From JAVBOW01 sp031549495 (GTDB lineage Bacteria; Bacteroidota; Bacteroidia; Bacteroidales; Rikenellaceae), in contig JAVBPS010000004.1 of the NCBI GenBank assembly GCA_031549495.1, positions 1 to 42,972 of the forward strand: DNA of 42,972 bases, in the 5' to 3' direction. The notes beneath the pieces are model-generated. The model did not search any database, had not been told where the DNA came from, and worked only from the letters and a program-made list of their open reading frames with translations. Positions 23,543 to 32,637 of the stretch are shown here, in pieces; position 1 is the stretch's first letter; each line of letters starts with the position of its first letter. Position numbers and translations under genes: made by a program.

Positions 23543-23556
23543 TAAAAAGAATGTCT

Positions 23557-23636
23557 TTTCGTCATGTCGAGCGTAAGTCGAGGCATCTCAGATCGACCGG
23601 TTTGAGATGTCTCGACTTACGCTCGACATGACGAAA
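23557..23636. repeat. Family A palindrome before the dipeptidyl peptidase gene
   Basis: The arms TTTTCGTCATGTCGAGCGTA and TACGCTCGACATGACGAAAA pair perfectly, continuing through AGTCGAGGCATCTCA with one mismatch. Same family as 3464-3540. Confidence 0.9.
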
Positions 23637-23657
23637 AAGATTCAACACGACAAAAAC

Positions 23658-25790
23658 ATGTTCAATCGCTCAAATATTTTTGCAATCGCCCTCGTGTTGT
23701 GCGCCGTCGCCGCGCACGGGGTTACGCCGCGTTTCACGTACGACGATATTGCGGAAGGGAAATTCCGCCAGCAGACCCTCACCGGGGTGCATCCGATGAA
23801 CGGCGGGGAGCATTACGCGGTGCAGGACAGTACGCGCATCACCGCTTTCCGGTATTCGGACGGCGGGGTGGATATGGTCGTCTTCGACGGAGCGGAGCAG
23901 AATCCGCGGGTGGAATTCAAGGAGTATATTTTCAGCCCCAATGAGCGCAAGGTGCTTTTGGCGACCAATGTGCGCAAAATCTACCGCCATTCGATGGCCG
24001 CCGATTGGCTGCTTCATGACCGGTTGGCGGGGACGATCACGCCGCTTTCGGCCGAGGGGGGCGAGCAGCAACCGGCTTTCTCGCCCGATGGGACGAAGGT
24101 GGCGTTCGTGCGCGACAACGACCTTTATGTGGTCGATCTGGAGAGTTTTACGGTGCGGCGCATTACGGAGGACGGTGCGCGCAATTCGGTGATCAACGGG
24201 CTGCCCGACTGGGTTTATGAGGAGGAATACGGGATGCTGCGCGCATTCTGTTTCTCGCCCGACGGCCATCGAATCGCCTGGCTGCGCTTCGATGAGAGCC
24301 GGGTCAGGCAATACACGCTGCTGCGCTACCGGGGGCAACTTTATCCCGAGGCGTACACCTACAAATACCCGAAGGCGGGCGAAGAGAATTCCGATGTCCA
24401 GGCGTGGATGTGCGACCTGGAAAAGAACGTTACGGCGCGGGCCAATGTCGACACGCGCGGGCTTTACGTACCCCGGCTGGGATTTACGCCCGAGGGGGAA
24501 TTGTGGCTTTTCTGCGTCAACCGTAAGCAGAACCGGTTCCAGGTGGTCATCGGGGGGCGCACGGCGTATGAGGAAAATTCTTCGACTTATATCGAGCGGC
24601 CGGACGAGCGGACGGCGACCTTTCTGGCCGGGGGGCGCATGGTCGTGATGAATGAGTCGTCGGGGAGCCGGCAACTCTATCTTTATGAGCGGCGCAACGG
24701 GAAATATTCGCTTAAAAACGCGGTTACGAAGGGCAAGGAGGTGCTTTCGCTCGTGGAGATCACCACGGAGCGGGCGTATTACCTCACCGTGGGGGATACG
24801 CCCATGCAGCGCGAGCTTTGGAGTGTGCGGCTGGACGGGCGCGAGGCTAAGCGGCTGACGACCGGAAAAGGGGTTTATAAGATCGAGCCGGGGCGGTATA
24901 TGCACTATTTCCTCAGTTATTTTTCCAATTCGACCACCCCGCTGCGGGTGACCGTTAACCGCGGGGTGGATGGGACGCAGGTACGCACGATCGAGGATAA
25001 TGCGGCGTTGGCGGCTTATACACGCGAGGTGCTGTTGCCTGCGAAAGAGTTTTTTACGTTTAAGACGGTGGACGGGACCGACCTCAACGGGTATATGGTC
25101 AAGCCTGCCGGGTTCGACCCTTCGCGGCGTTATCCCGTGCTGATGACGCAGTACAGCGGGCCGGGGTCGCAGGAGGTGCTCGACCGCTGGAAGGTGGATT
25201 GGGAGGATGTGATGGTGCAGTACGGCTATGTGGTGGTGTGCGTCGACGGGCGCGGGACGGGGGGGCGCGGGGCGGCTTTCCGCAAATGCACCTATGGGCA
25301 GCTCGGGAAACTGGAAGTCCAGGATCAGTTGGCCGCGGCGCGCTGGATCGGGGCGCAGCCCTGGGCGGACGCTTCGCGCATCGGGATCTACGGATGGAGC
25401 TATGGCGGGTTCATGGCGCTCAACTGCGCCACGCAGGGGCCGGGGATCTTTAAGATGGCGATCGCGGTGGCTTCCGTGACCTCGTGGCGGTATTATGATA
25501 CGATCTACACGGAGATCTATAACGGGTTGCCGCAGGAGAATCCGGCGGGGTATGACGATAATTCACCCCTGACGCATGCGGCTGCGCTCGATTGCAAACT
25601 GCTGATGATCCATGGGTCGTCGGATGATAATGTCCATCCGCAGAACAGTTATGAGATGGCCTCGGCGCTGATGCGGGCGGGCAAGCAGTTCGACTTCGAG
25701 GTCTATCCGGATTGCAATCACAGCATGCTGCCGGGGGGGCGCAACCATATCCGGCAGCGGATGGTGGATTTTACGCTTGCGAATTTGTAG
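23658..25790 (+). CDS. Dipeptidyl peptidase IV family serine peptidase (S9B)
   Basis: The enzyme should remove X-Pro or X-Ala dipeptides from the N-termini of peptides in the periplasm. The start at 23658 gives 710 residues with a signal peptide (residues 1-21, MFNRSNIFAIALVLCAVAAHG). An eight-bladed propeller fills residues 40-470, with the N-terminus-binding Glu pair in DWVYEEEYGM. The hydrolase domain has the triad Ser581 (GWSYGG), Asp656 (HGSSDDNVH) and His688 (CNHSM). The frame extends upstream into a family A repeat, which is not coding. It appears to be a single-gene unit. Confidence 0.93.
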   Translation: MFNRSNIFAIALVLCAVAAHGVTPRFTYDDIAEGKFRQQTLTGVHPMNGGEHYAVQDSTRITAFRYSDGGVDMVVFDGAEQNPRVEFKEYIFSPNERKVLLATNVRKIYRHSMAADWLLHDRLAGTITPLSAEGGEQQPAFSPDGTKVAFVRDNDLYVVDLESFTVRRITEDGARNSVINGLPDWVYEEEYGMLRAFCFSPDGHRIAWLRFDESRVRQYTLLRYRGQLYPEAYTYKYPKAGEENSDVQAWMCDLEKNVTARANVDTRGLYVPRLGFTPEGELWLFCVNRKQNRFQVVIGGRTAYEENSSTYIERPDERTATFLAGGRMVVMNESSGSRQLYLYERRNGKYSLKNAVTKGKEVLSLVEITTERAYYLTVGDTPMQRELWSVRLDGREAKRLTTGKGVYKIEPGRYMHYFLSYFSNSTTPLRVTVNRGVDGTQVRTIEDNAALAAYTREVLLPAKEFFTFKTVDGTDLNGYMVKPAGFDPSRRYPVLMTQYSGPGSQEVLDRWKVDWEDVMVQYGYVVVCVDGRGTGGRGAAFRKCTYGQLGKLEVQDQLAAARWIGAQPWADASRIGIYGWSYGGFMALNCATQGPGIFKMAIAVASVTSWRYYDTIYTEIYNGLPQENPAGYDDNSPLTHAAALDCKLLMIHGSSDDNVHPQNSYEMASALMRAGKQFDFEVYPDCNHSMLPGGRNHIRQRMVDFTLANL

Positions 25791-25812
25791 AGATCCGGGC
25801 CATCGGCCCGTC

Positions 25813-25893
25813 ACGTCATCCCGAACGAATGTGAGGGAACTACCGCTTATTCTGTATATAAGGTAGTTCCCTCACATTCGTTCGGGATGACGT
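25813..25893. repeat. Family D palindrome (CGTCATCCCGAACGAATGTG)
   Basis: The arms ACGTCATCCCGAACGAATGT and ACATTCGTTCGGGATGACGT pair perfectly, continuing through GAGGGAACTACC. The inner stem differs from the copy at 19401-19484, yet both arms match each other. Confidence 0.9.
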
Positions 25894-25898
25894 TTTTA

Positions 25899-25923
25899 GG
25901 GCACCCGCAAGGGGTGCCCCTAC
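25899..25923. repeat. Family C hairpin
   Basis: GGGCACCCGCAAGGGGTGCC, placed six bases after a family D element and eight before a family B one: three repeat families side by side in one convergent gap. Confidence 0.85.
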
Positions 25924-25931
25924 ATACAAGT

Positions 25932-26046
25932 TGTCATTCTGAACGCAGTGAAGAATCTCAGAAAGGCTGTCTGAGATTCTTCACTGCGTTCAGAATGACA
26001 AATATCCCCCGAGTGCCGGGCGGCACCACTGCGTTCAGAATGACAA
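25932..26046. repeat. Family B palindrome plus a solo arm
   Basis: The full copy (25932-26000) has TTGTCATTCTGAACGCAGTG paired with CACTGCGTTCAGAATGACAA. At 26028-26046 a second right arm, CACTGCGTTCAGAATGACAA, follows a short spacer, suggesting partial duplication. The region lies between the convergent peptidase and DUF4249 genes and holds no ORF. Confidence 0.85.
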
Positions 26047-26057
26047 AGCATAGAAGA

Positions 26058-26876
26058 TTAAAAGCCCATTGAGACGGCTTTGACGTTGATTTGGAGGGTG
26101 TCCGCGTTGACTCCGGTGAAGATGCCGTAGCCGTTTTCGATGTTGGCGTGGATCTCGGCGATGGTGTTGCCGGTGCTTTTGTAAAGCAGCAGATACTCGG
26201 GCTGCATGCGCACCAGGATCACGTTGTGGCGGCCGTAATACGAAAAACTCTGCATCGAGAGTTGGCTCTCGGCGGCCGTGGTGGGTTCGGTGCGGAACAT
26301 GGGGCGGGGGATGTCGTCGTCGTCCGAGATCGTGTAGATGGAGGTGGGGCTACTCTCGATGCATTCGGCCACGATGATGTAATAATCGCCGGCGGCGTTG
26401 TCCCAGGTCACGGTGATGGGTTCCCAGCCGCTGTCGGCGCGGGAGGCGTTCGCCGCCATCGCCATGTTGGGGCGCTGGGGGATTTCCATAACGGCAGCAG
26501 AGAGGGTCATGCCCTGCGGTTTGGGGGGGATGGTGGTCGTGGCGGTGACCTGCTCGCCGTTGTAGGGGAGCGTGAGGGTGTAGGTGTGGCCCTCGGTGAC
26601 TTTCAGCGAGGCGTTGGCGTAGAGGCCGTCGCCCTGCGGTTGCAGGGTGTAGGTGCGCTCGGCGGTTTCGTCCGTTACGGTCATCTGAAGGGCATCGACG
26701 TTCTCGGAGGAATAGCTCACGTCGCTGCGCAGGGCGATCAGTTTGCTCACTTTGACCGTGGGGGAGTTATTGGCGTAGAGGTACGACTCGACGACGGCTT
26801 TGTCCTGGAATTCGGCCACCAGCGTGGGCTGGCAGGCGCAAAGGGCGAGGCAGGCGAAAAAAGGTATAAGGCGCAT
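26058..26876 (-). CDS. DUF4249 family lipoprotein, partner of a TonB-dependent receptor
   Basis: The 272-residue product has a lipoprotein signal (LALCAC, Cys at about residue 14) and would be lipidated, probably at the outer membrane. The body is beta-rich, with paired LTLPYNGEQVTATTTIP and TVTWDNAAGDYYIIVA segments as in DUF4249. This family usually follows a CarboxypepD_reg/TonB-dependent receptor gene, as it does here with a six-base gap, and is thought to assist ligand capture. The ligand is unknown; such pairs are not tied to glycan loci. Confidence 0.85.
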   Translation of the reverse strand: MRLIPFFACLALCACQPTLVAEFQDKAVVESYLYANNSPTVKVSKLIALRSDVSYSSENVDALQMTVTDETAERTYTLQPQGDGLYANASLKVTEGHTYTLTLPYNGEQVTATTTIPPKPQGMTLSAAVMEIPQRPNMAMAANASRADSGWEPITVTWDNAAGDYYIIVAECIESSPTSIYTISDDDDIPRPMFRTEPTTAAESQLSMQSFSYYGRHNVILVRMQPEYLLLYKSTGNTIAEIHANIENGYGIFTGVNADTLQINVKAVSMGF

Positions 26877-26882
26877 GGGGGA

Positions 26883-29690
26883 TCAGAATTTAAGGCTGAG
26901 CGTGACGTTAGGGGTGATGCTCAGGTAGTTGATATTGCTTTCGAGGATCGTACCGTCCACGATCTGGAATTTCTTGGCGCTCACGTTCTTGCGGTTGTAG
27001 GCGTTGAAGAGCGAGAAGCTGACCGAGTTGGGGCGGCCTACGCTTTTGAACAGGTCGAAGCGGAAGGAAGCGGCCAGGTCGAGGCGGTGGTAGTCCGGCA
27101 AGCGATAGGTGTTCTTGTCGCTCACGGCGTAGTAGGAGGACTCGCTGCCGTCGACCAGCGTGAGCGTGTAGGCGCCCAGCGGGGCCGTGTAGGGGCGGCC
27201 CGTGGAGTAGATCCAGGTGGCCGAGAAGTCGAAGTTGCCGAATTTGTAGACGGCCACGGCTTTGAATTCGTGCGTCACGTCCTGGTAGGCGTAGAAATAT
27301 TTGTCGCTCTGGTCGGGGAAACGGTTCTTCACCTCGCCGATCGTGTAGCTCACCCAACCGCTGAATTTACCCGCTTTTTTCTGGGCAAGGAACTCCACGC
27401 CGGTGGCGTAGCCGTTGCCGGTGAAGAATTGTTCGTCCGTCTCGGTGTTCGCGGATTGGTTGCCGCCGCCGAAGCCGCCGGGGCCGCCGCCACCGGGTTG
27501 GCGCTGGAAACGCAGGGTGTATTCCGAGATGTCGTAGTTGCGTTTGTAGTACCCTTCGACGCTCAGCAGGTAGTCGGGCAGGTTGTAGCTCACCCCGAGG
27601 TTCATGTGGGCCGAGCGGCTGACGGGGATGTCGTCTTTATTGGAAAGGATCCAGAAGTCGCTGTTGCCCGACATCACGTCCTCGCGCACCACGCGGTTGG
27701 CGAATTGGTAGAACAGGCCCGTGGCGGCGTTGACCGACAGGCGCGGAGTGAAGGCGTAGCTCGACGAGAGGCGCGGTTCGGCGTATAGTTTCGAAGTGTT
27801 CGAGAAGTAGGTGGCGCGCAGGCCGGGGGTGACGATCCACTTGCCGCCCGCCAGGCGCATTTTATCCTGCAGGAACAGCCCGGCCAGCACGGCATCGTCC
27901 TGCTTGCGGGCCAGCGTGGCGGTGTCGCTCTGGGCGTAGGAGTAGTCGATGTCGTAGCCCGTGCCGAAGAGGCCGAATTCGAGGATGTGGCGGTCGCTCA
28001 GGGAGTATTTCCAGGAGTTGGAGAGGGTCAGATCGCGCAGGTTGTTCTCCTCCATCACGCCGCTTTTCACGTTCTGCGTCACATCGTCCTTCGTGTAAGT
28101 GATCGAGCGGCTCTCGTCGCGGGTGCTGTAAAAGTTGGAATAGCTGGCCAGGGTGGTCGAGGTGAGGCGGTCGTTCCACTTGCGCGACCACCGCAGCGAG
28201 GCGCCCACGTTGCCGTAGCGCGAGTAGTCCGAGTTGTCCATCCCCATCGAGGAAAAACCACCCCCGCCTCCTCCCGGGGGGCCTCCCATGCCGCCGCCCG
28301 GGAAAGAGAACTGGGGGGTGTTATCGACGTAATCCGTGCCGTTGAAAAAGCTCAGCGAGAAGATATCACGCTTCGAGGCGTTCCAGGTCACCTTGGCGTT
28401 CATGTCGTAGAAGTACGATTTCGGGTCGGTCTGTCCGACTCGGCCGCGACCGCCCATGGGGCCGGTGGGGACGGCGGTTTCGGTCTGGGATTCTTTCGAG
28501 TTCTGGCCCGAAATGCGGTCGTAAAGCCAGCCCTGGTAGGAGCGGCGGAAGGCGAAGAGGGAGGTCACCTTTTCGCCGATCGGCACCTCGGCGAAGAGGT
28601 TGAAACTCAGCAGGCTCACCTCGCCGCCGAATGTCGGGCGGCGTTTGTTGCCGTCCTTGCCCGTGATCTCGGTGACGCTCGACAGGCGGCCGCCGAATTT
28701 CGATTCGAAACCGCCCTTATAGAGTTGCACGTCCTTCAGGGCGTTGGAGTTGAAGGCGCTGTAAAAGCCGTGGAGGTGGTCGACGTAGTAGACCGTGAAG
28801 CCGTCGTAGAGGATCAGGTTCTGGTCGGGGGTGCCGCCGCGCACGTACATGCCGGAGGAGTTCTCGTTCGAGGCGCTTACGCCGGGCATCAGTTGGAACG
28901 AGCGCATGATGTCGCGCTCGCCGATGTTGGGCAGGAATTTCAGGGCGGCGGGGGCCATTTTGATCTTCTGCTCCTCGACGGATTGTTCGAGGGCCTTGTC
29001 GTCCTTGCGGCCCCAGACGAAGACTTCGGCGATCTGCTGTTTCTGCGGCTCCATTTCGATGCGCATCGGATCGTTCGCCGCGTCGGGCGTGAGTTCGATG
29101 TAGCGGGTCAGGTAGCCGATGTAGGCGACTTCGATGATGGCGGTGTCGGAGGGGACTTTTTGCAGGGTGAAACGGCCCGCGGCGTCGGTGGTGACGGCGT
29201 TCGCGGTGCCGGTGACGCTGACCGAGGCGTAGGGCATGCGCTCGCCGTTGGTGGCGTCCTCCACGGTACCCGTGAGGATAAAGTTGCGTTTGATGGGGTC
29301 CAGGGTGTTGCGCTCGGCTTGGCGCTCGGCGGTGATTTCGAGGCCCTTCTGCGTGTTATCGCCCATCAGGGCGGCCAGGGCTTCCTTATTCTTCGCGATG
29401 TAAATATAGCCGTCGGAATTGATCAGGGTGGCCATGCCCCAGGTCTTGGTCAGCATGGCCAGACAGCCGTTGATCGTTTTTTCCTCGTAGGTGGTCAGGG
29501 AGGTGGTGTAGCGCGAGAGGTGCGAGCGTTCGAACACGAAGCGGATGTCCATGTCCTTGCCCATTTTATCGACGATCTGGTCGAGTTTGCCGTAATAGTC
29601 GTGCGGCAGGCGCAGGTTGCCTACGGTCTGAGCATGCAGGGCGAGAAAGGGGAACAACAGGAATAGGGGGAGTAGCAGCCTTTTCTTCAT
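26883..29690 (-). CDS. TonB-dependent receptor with STN-like and carboxypeptidase-regulatory domains
   Basis: A 935-residue outer-membrane transporter energised by TonB/ExbBD. Order of parts: signal peptide (1-20), STN-like secretin/TonB short domain (about 25-110), CarboxypepD_reg beta-sandwich (about 135-215), plug (about 240-350; GERDIMRSFQLMPGV and MYVRGGTPDQNLILYDG), then the 22-strand barrel to the C-terminal Phe in TLSLKF. Two glycine/proline-rich insertions (about residues 470-485 and 735-755) may be surface loops. The STN domain suggests signalling to an anti-sigma factor, but no sigma/anti-sigma pair is next to it. Large plus-strand ORFs across this gene are shadows. Confidence 0.93.
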   Translation of the reverse strand: MKKRLLLPLFLLFPFLALHAQTVGNLRLPHDYYGKLDQIVDKMGKDMDIRFVFERSHLSRYTTSLTTYEEKTINGCLAMLTKTWGMATLINSDGYIYIAKNKEALAALMGDNTQKGLEITAERQAERNTLDPIKRNFILTGTVEDATNGERMPYASVSVTGTANAVTTDAAGRFTLQKVPSDTAIIEVAYIGYLTRYIELTPDAANDPMRIEMEPQKQQIAEVFVWGRKDDKALEQSVEEQKIKMAPAALKFLPNIGERDIMRSFQLMPGVSASNENSSGMYVRGGTPDQNLILYDGFTVYYVDHLHGFYSAFNSNALKDVQLYKGGFESKFGGRLSSVTEITGKDGNKRRPTFGGEVSLLSFNLFAEVPIGEKVTSLFAFRRSYQGWLYDRISGQNSKESQTETAVPTGPMGGRGRVGQTDPKSYFYDMNAKVTWNASKRDIFSLSFFNGTDYVDNTPQFSFPGGGMGGPPGGGGGGFSSMGMDNSDYSRYGNVGASLRWSRKWNDRLTSTTLASYSNFYSTRDESRSITYTKDDVTQNVKSGVMEENNLRDLTLSNSWKYSLSDRHILEFGLFGTGYDIDYSYAQSDTATLARKQDDAVLAGLFLQDKMRLAGGKWIVTPGLRATYFSNTSKLYAEPRLSSSYAFTPRLSVNAATGLFYQFANRVVREDVMSGNSDFWILSNKDDIPVSRSAHMNLGVSYNLPDYLLSVEGYYKRNYDISEYTLRFQRQPGGGGPGGFGGGNQSANTETDEQFFTGNGYATGVEFLAQKKAGKFSGWVSYTIGEVKNRFPDQSDKYFYAYQDVTHEFKAVAVYKFGNFDFSATWIYSTGRPYTAPLGAYTLTLVDGSESSYYAVSDKNTYRLPDYHRLDLAASFRFDLFKSVGRPNSVSFSLFNAYNRKNVSAKKFQIVDGTILESNINYLSITPNVTLSLKF

Positions 29691-29903
29691 AACAGGTCAT
29701 TGGGGCCGTCCTTGCGGACGGGCCGGTGAATGGGTCGGTTAAAATGAAAAGGTAGCGGTCTATTCGATAATATCCTGTTTTTCAGTCGACGAAAATAGCC
29801 GCGCGAGGCTACCGTTGCAACTCGAATCGGCGAACGGGCGGTTTTTCTCTGCGAACGGGCGGAAAAAAAGGATAGCGCAAAAAGGAGATTGATTGGTTAT
29901 AGC

Positions 29904-29932
29904 ATTAAAAAATGGCGGGAAATTCCCGCCAT
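29904..29932 (-). terminator. Intrinsic terminator of the accessory operon
   Basis: On the minus strand ATGGCGGGA pairs with TCCCGCCAT (29912-29920 with 29924-29932) and is followed by TTTTTTAA. It lies 15 bases beyond the stop of the last gene in the operon. Confidence 0.85.
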
Positions 29933-29946
29933 CGATCATTATTTGA

Positions 29947-30522
29947 TTATTCCAGAATACCCTTCTCAATAACGGAAAGCCGTGGGTATGGGCAAGCGAT
30001 AAACTTATTTACAGCATATGCCAAACGCCAATATGGGGTACCTCCTCCCGGAGGTGGAGGTGGGGCAAGTTCGGGATCAACATATGTTTCACGCGCAAAT
30101 ATCCTTTGATAAGGAAGTCGACTGAACAGACTATCAGGATTGCATCCAGAAACAAAAAACGTATATTGTCTGTAACGAAAATACCCCATGCCCGCCTCAC
30201 CTGGTTGGTGTGATACTCCAATATGGAATATGATCGAGTCATTCTCCTCGACTAAATATAAGTGCACATATTTATAACCCTGAACATTCAACTTTTTACC
30301 ACTTAACAAGATATTATCTAAATCCGTTAGCAACCACGGATTATTAATTTGGAGTTCCGGCAAGCCGAATTGCACGATGTGCATCGGTATGGGCGCATAA
30401 TATTTTGGCGGTGGTGGAAGTTTAGCCATACTCATTACGGCACCACCCAATAGAAAGGGAATACAAATGAGCGTTCTCCATTGGGGACTTCTGTATCTTC
30501 TTGTCAACGAGCAAAACATCAT
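29947..30522 (-). CDS. Unknown protein, possible immunity partner of the RHS/JAB protein
   Basis: I do not recognise this 191-residue protein. It has a basic N-terminus, one hydrophobic helix at about residues 16-33 and proline-rich stretches near residues 36-41 and 156-162. The region is richer in A and T than the chromosome around it. It starts 11 bases after the stop of the RHS/JAB gene and ends at a terminator. In polymorphic toxin loci the gene directly behind the toxin is often the immunity gene, which is the only basis for that idea. A lipoprotein or membrane-bound accessory protein is equally possible. Confidence 0.5.
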   Translation of the reverse strand: MMFCSLTRRYRSPQWRTLICIPFLLGGAVMSMAKLPPPPKYYAPIPMHIVQFGLPELQINNPWLLTDLDNILLSGKKLNVQGYKYVHLYLVEENDSIIFHIGVSHQPGEAGMGYFRYRQYTFFVSGCNPDSLFSRLPYQRIFARETYVDPELAPPPPPGGGTPYWRLAYAVNKFIACPYPRLSVIEKGILE

Positions 30523-30533
30523 CTAAATTATCT

Positions 30534-31295
30534 TCATTTTACTGGGAAAAATGGAAAATATTGTTGTGATGGCACATGAAAAATTCTAAAAGTTGGTTCC
30601 GGCAGATTTCGCTTCATTTGACCTTTGTACACATCCGTAGCAAAACCCCTATCGCCAACAAGCCTGCCATCTTTGTAACTACTACTAGGGTACGGAGAAG
30701 AACTATGGCTATGATCGAGTACTCTTATCGCTTGTCCATTAAGATCTTTACCATAGATATCTGCCTGTCCATAATCCGCACCGTCCGTGTGACTCGTAGT
30801 AATAAAACCTACTCCATTTTCACCTGGCTCCCCGATAGCTGCACGGCCGATTTCAACCTCCGATATCCCGGTGATGTTATTGGCCATAAACTTAAATAAT
30901 GCACCCGCATTTTCATCACCTTTGACTTGATAGACATCATATAACCCCTTCGCATCACCATTTGAATAACCCCGCGTTTCTTGTGACGCAATGGTGCCGT
31001 GAGTAAAAACTAATGGGTCGATATTATCCATCCTTTTGCCAACCACATTCACCATATAAAAAGCGTCTTGGGTCTGATCTTCTATTCGGTTCACTATCTG
31101 CCCAAAAACATTTATTTCCCAGACATCCTCGCCTTTCGGGTCTACATATTTGAGTGGGTTATTCAGGCAGAACGCATACGGCGAGGTCGGATAATAACTT
31201 TCCGCCTTGGGGTCTACATTCGGCCATCGACCGTAAACCAAATTTACAGCGAATAAACTGAAAAAGCAAGCGGTGAATAAAATCTTTGTTTTCAT
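30534..31295 (-). CDS. Secreted RHS-core protein with JAB/JAMM-like C-terminal domain
   Basis: The 253-residue product has a signal peptide (1-22), then at once the RHS repeat-associated core end (YYPTSPYAFCLNNPLKYVDPKG, broken as residues 34-55) without any preceding RHS repeats. The C-terminal part starts GEDVWEIN and carries a JAMM-like metal site: His195-Ser-His197, then Ser206-x-x-Asp209, with a possible upstream Glu near 144-156. This fits the JAB-like toxin domains attached to RHS cores in Bacteroidota. The reduced RHS part suggests an orphan toxin cassette or a secreted effector. It is the middle gene of a three-gene AT-rich operon. Confidence 0.7.
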   Translation of the reverse strand: MKTKILFTACFFSLFAVNLVYGRWPNVDPKAESYYPTSPYAFCLNNPLKYVDPKGEDVWEINVFGQIVNRIEDQTQDAFYMVNVVGKRMDNIDPLVFTHGTIASQETRGYSNGDAKGLYDVYQVKGDENAGALFKFMANNITGISEVEIGRAAIGEPGENGVGFITTSHTDGADYGQADIYGKDLNGQAIRVLDHSHSSSPYPSSSYKDGRLVGDRGFATDVYKGQMKRNLPEPTFRIFHVPSQQYFPFFPVK

Positions 31296-31331
31296 GTCGT
31301 TATGTTTTATGGTTTGTATTTTTGATGTCAG

Positions 31332-32423
31332 TTATTTGATTCTTAATCCATTGGCTTTACGGCGATCAATTTCATCCTGCACCGATTTTACCCAATCCTC
31401 GTAAAGATCTTTCGGCATATCTACATAGCCGGTATCGTCGATCTTGCGCATTACCTCTTTTGACTGAGCAATAAGCCTATTCAAATGGTCATCGTCCGGT
31501 AGACCTTTCTCATCCAACAATGCTTTATATTGAGGGATGATCCTGTAAAGACAATTGTTTTCGGTCATCAAGGCCAGAAGGTTGCCAGAATCATATTTAT
31601 AAATCGTCCCAAGACATAACTCAACAAATCCGTCTATGTAATCACACCAGTCAATATAACCACCAACAAGATCACCAAGCATATTGATTACAATCTGACG
31701 GTCGTCGCAAGGTTTTAAATATGTCCCTTTCTCAATAGCTTTTTCTGTAATTCCCATTGTCTCGATTATAAATATCTCTCTGGGCAAAGAGTGGTTCGTC
31801 AACTCGACATTCATCCACTTGCTGCCATCCTCGTTTTTGTGGCGTATGAATGAGTGATTGGGAGCATAGGCCAAATAAGCCTCGGCTCCAATCTCGTTAG
31901 CGAGTATTTTGTAGAGTAACGGCAAACTGTGGCATTGTCCCGAACGGGTATGCATCAATTTGGTTACAAATAGTTTTGTATGGTCTTCTTTCGCCCAGAA
32001 ATCTTCAAAATCATAGGTGTATTCTTTGAAGCCATTTAACGGACTTGGATTACACATATACTCGAACACAGCAATATTTCCTCCAAGGGGATGTTGGTCG
32101 AGTTTGTTGAGCTTTATAAAGTCTTTGAGCGTACTTGCTATGGATGCGATAGAATCACAAAAAGCCGTGTAATCCGGTTTGCCATCAAGAAAAGCCCATT
32201 CGACTAAAAACACCGCTCGTTTTACGCTCAGCTCTTGCCGACCGTCGAGCATAGCAGCCATTTCAAGATACGCTGCATTGTAATACGGGCTGAGGGTTTT
32301 CACCTCATATCCGTCCGGCAATCGCAGCACATATTCTTTGAGTTCGGATTGGGCGTTGGCATACGAGAGGAATATACCGCCAACAGCAATCAGACAAACC
32401 AATATTTTCCAGGCTAAACGCAT
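31332..32423 (-). CDS. Secreted transglutaminase-like (SirB1-like) protein
   Basis: The 363-residue product has a Sec signal peptide (1-24, ending YANAQ). Residues about 155-215 look like a transglutaminase/cysteine-protease core: Cys164 in RSGQCHSLPLLYKILA, His190 in YAPNHSFIRH, and Glu207 or Asn206 in MNVELTN. The wording SGQCHSLPLLY is close to SirB1-like proteins. The rest is helical, with a basic C-terminus. Substrate unknown; it may process the RHS/JAB protein encoded 36 bases downstream, or act on peptides in the periplasm. First gene of the operon, behind a palindromic promoter. Confidence 0.7.
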   Translation of the reverse strand: MRLAWKILVCLIAVGGIFLSYANAQSELKEYVLRLPDGYEVKTLSPYYNAAYLEMAAMLDGRQELSVKRAVFLVEWAFLDGKPDYTAFCDSIASIASTLKDFIKLNKLDQHPLGGNIAVFEYMCNPSPLNGFKEYTYDFEDFWAKEDHTKLFVTKLMHTRSGQCHSLPLLYKILANEIGAEAYLAYAPNHSFIRHKNEDGSKWMNVELTNHSLPREIFIIETMGITEKAIEKGTYLKPCDDRQIVINMLGDLVGGYIDWCDYIDGFVELCLGTIYKYDSGNLLALMTENNCLYRIIPQYKALLDEKGLPDDDHLNRLIAQSKEVMRKIDDTGYVDMPKDLYEDWVKSVQDEIDRRKANGLRIK

Positions 32424-32429
32424 AGAGAC

Positions 32430-32481
32430 AATTTGTAAAACTTTGTTTTACAAATTTAAGCCGGAACACCCCTGAACCAAT
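32430..32481 (-). promoter_or_regulatory. Promoter with overlapping palindromic operator
   Basis: On the minus strand: -33 ATTG (complement of 32478-32481), 19-base spacer, -7 TAAATTTG (complement of 32451-32458). A palindrome with 12-base arms, AATTTGTAAAAC-TTT-GTTTTACAAATT (32430-32456), covers the -7 box and start site and ends six bases before the start codon. Because it spans the start point it is more likely a protein-binding site than an RNA hairpin. The rest of the gap up to 32637 shows nothing recognisable. Confidence 0.65.
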
Positions 32482-32637
32482 GAAAAATCGTATCATCACG
32501 CGTGCCGTAACAGGCTGATTCACAGCATCAACAGAAACAAAACAATAATCAGTCCGTTTCAGGTATTTTATGCCCGGAAATATGGGCTTGCGACGGGATA
32601 AAAAAGGATAGCCCCCGGGATTGCCGGAGACTATGCT

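Noticed and set aside
26091..29666. Two plus-strand ORFs of about 560 residues across the TonB-dependent receptor and DUF4249 genes
   Set aside because: Composition is dominated by Val, Gly, Ala and Asp without domains; the minus strand gives a complete receptor and lipoprotein. They are shadows.
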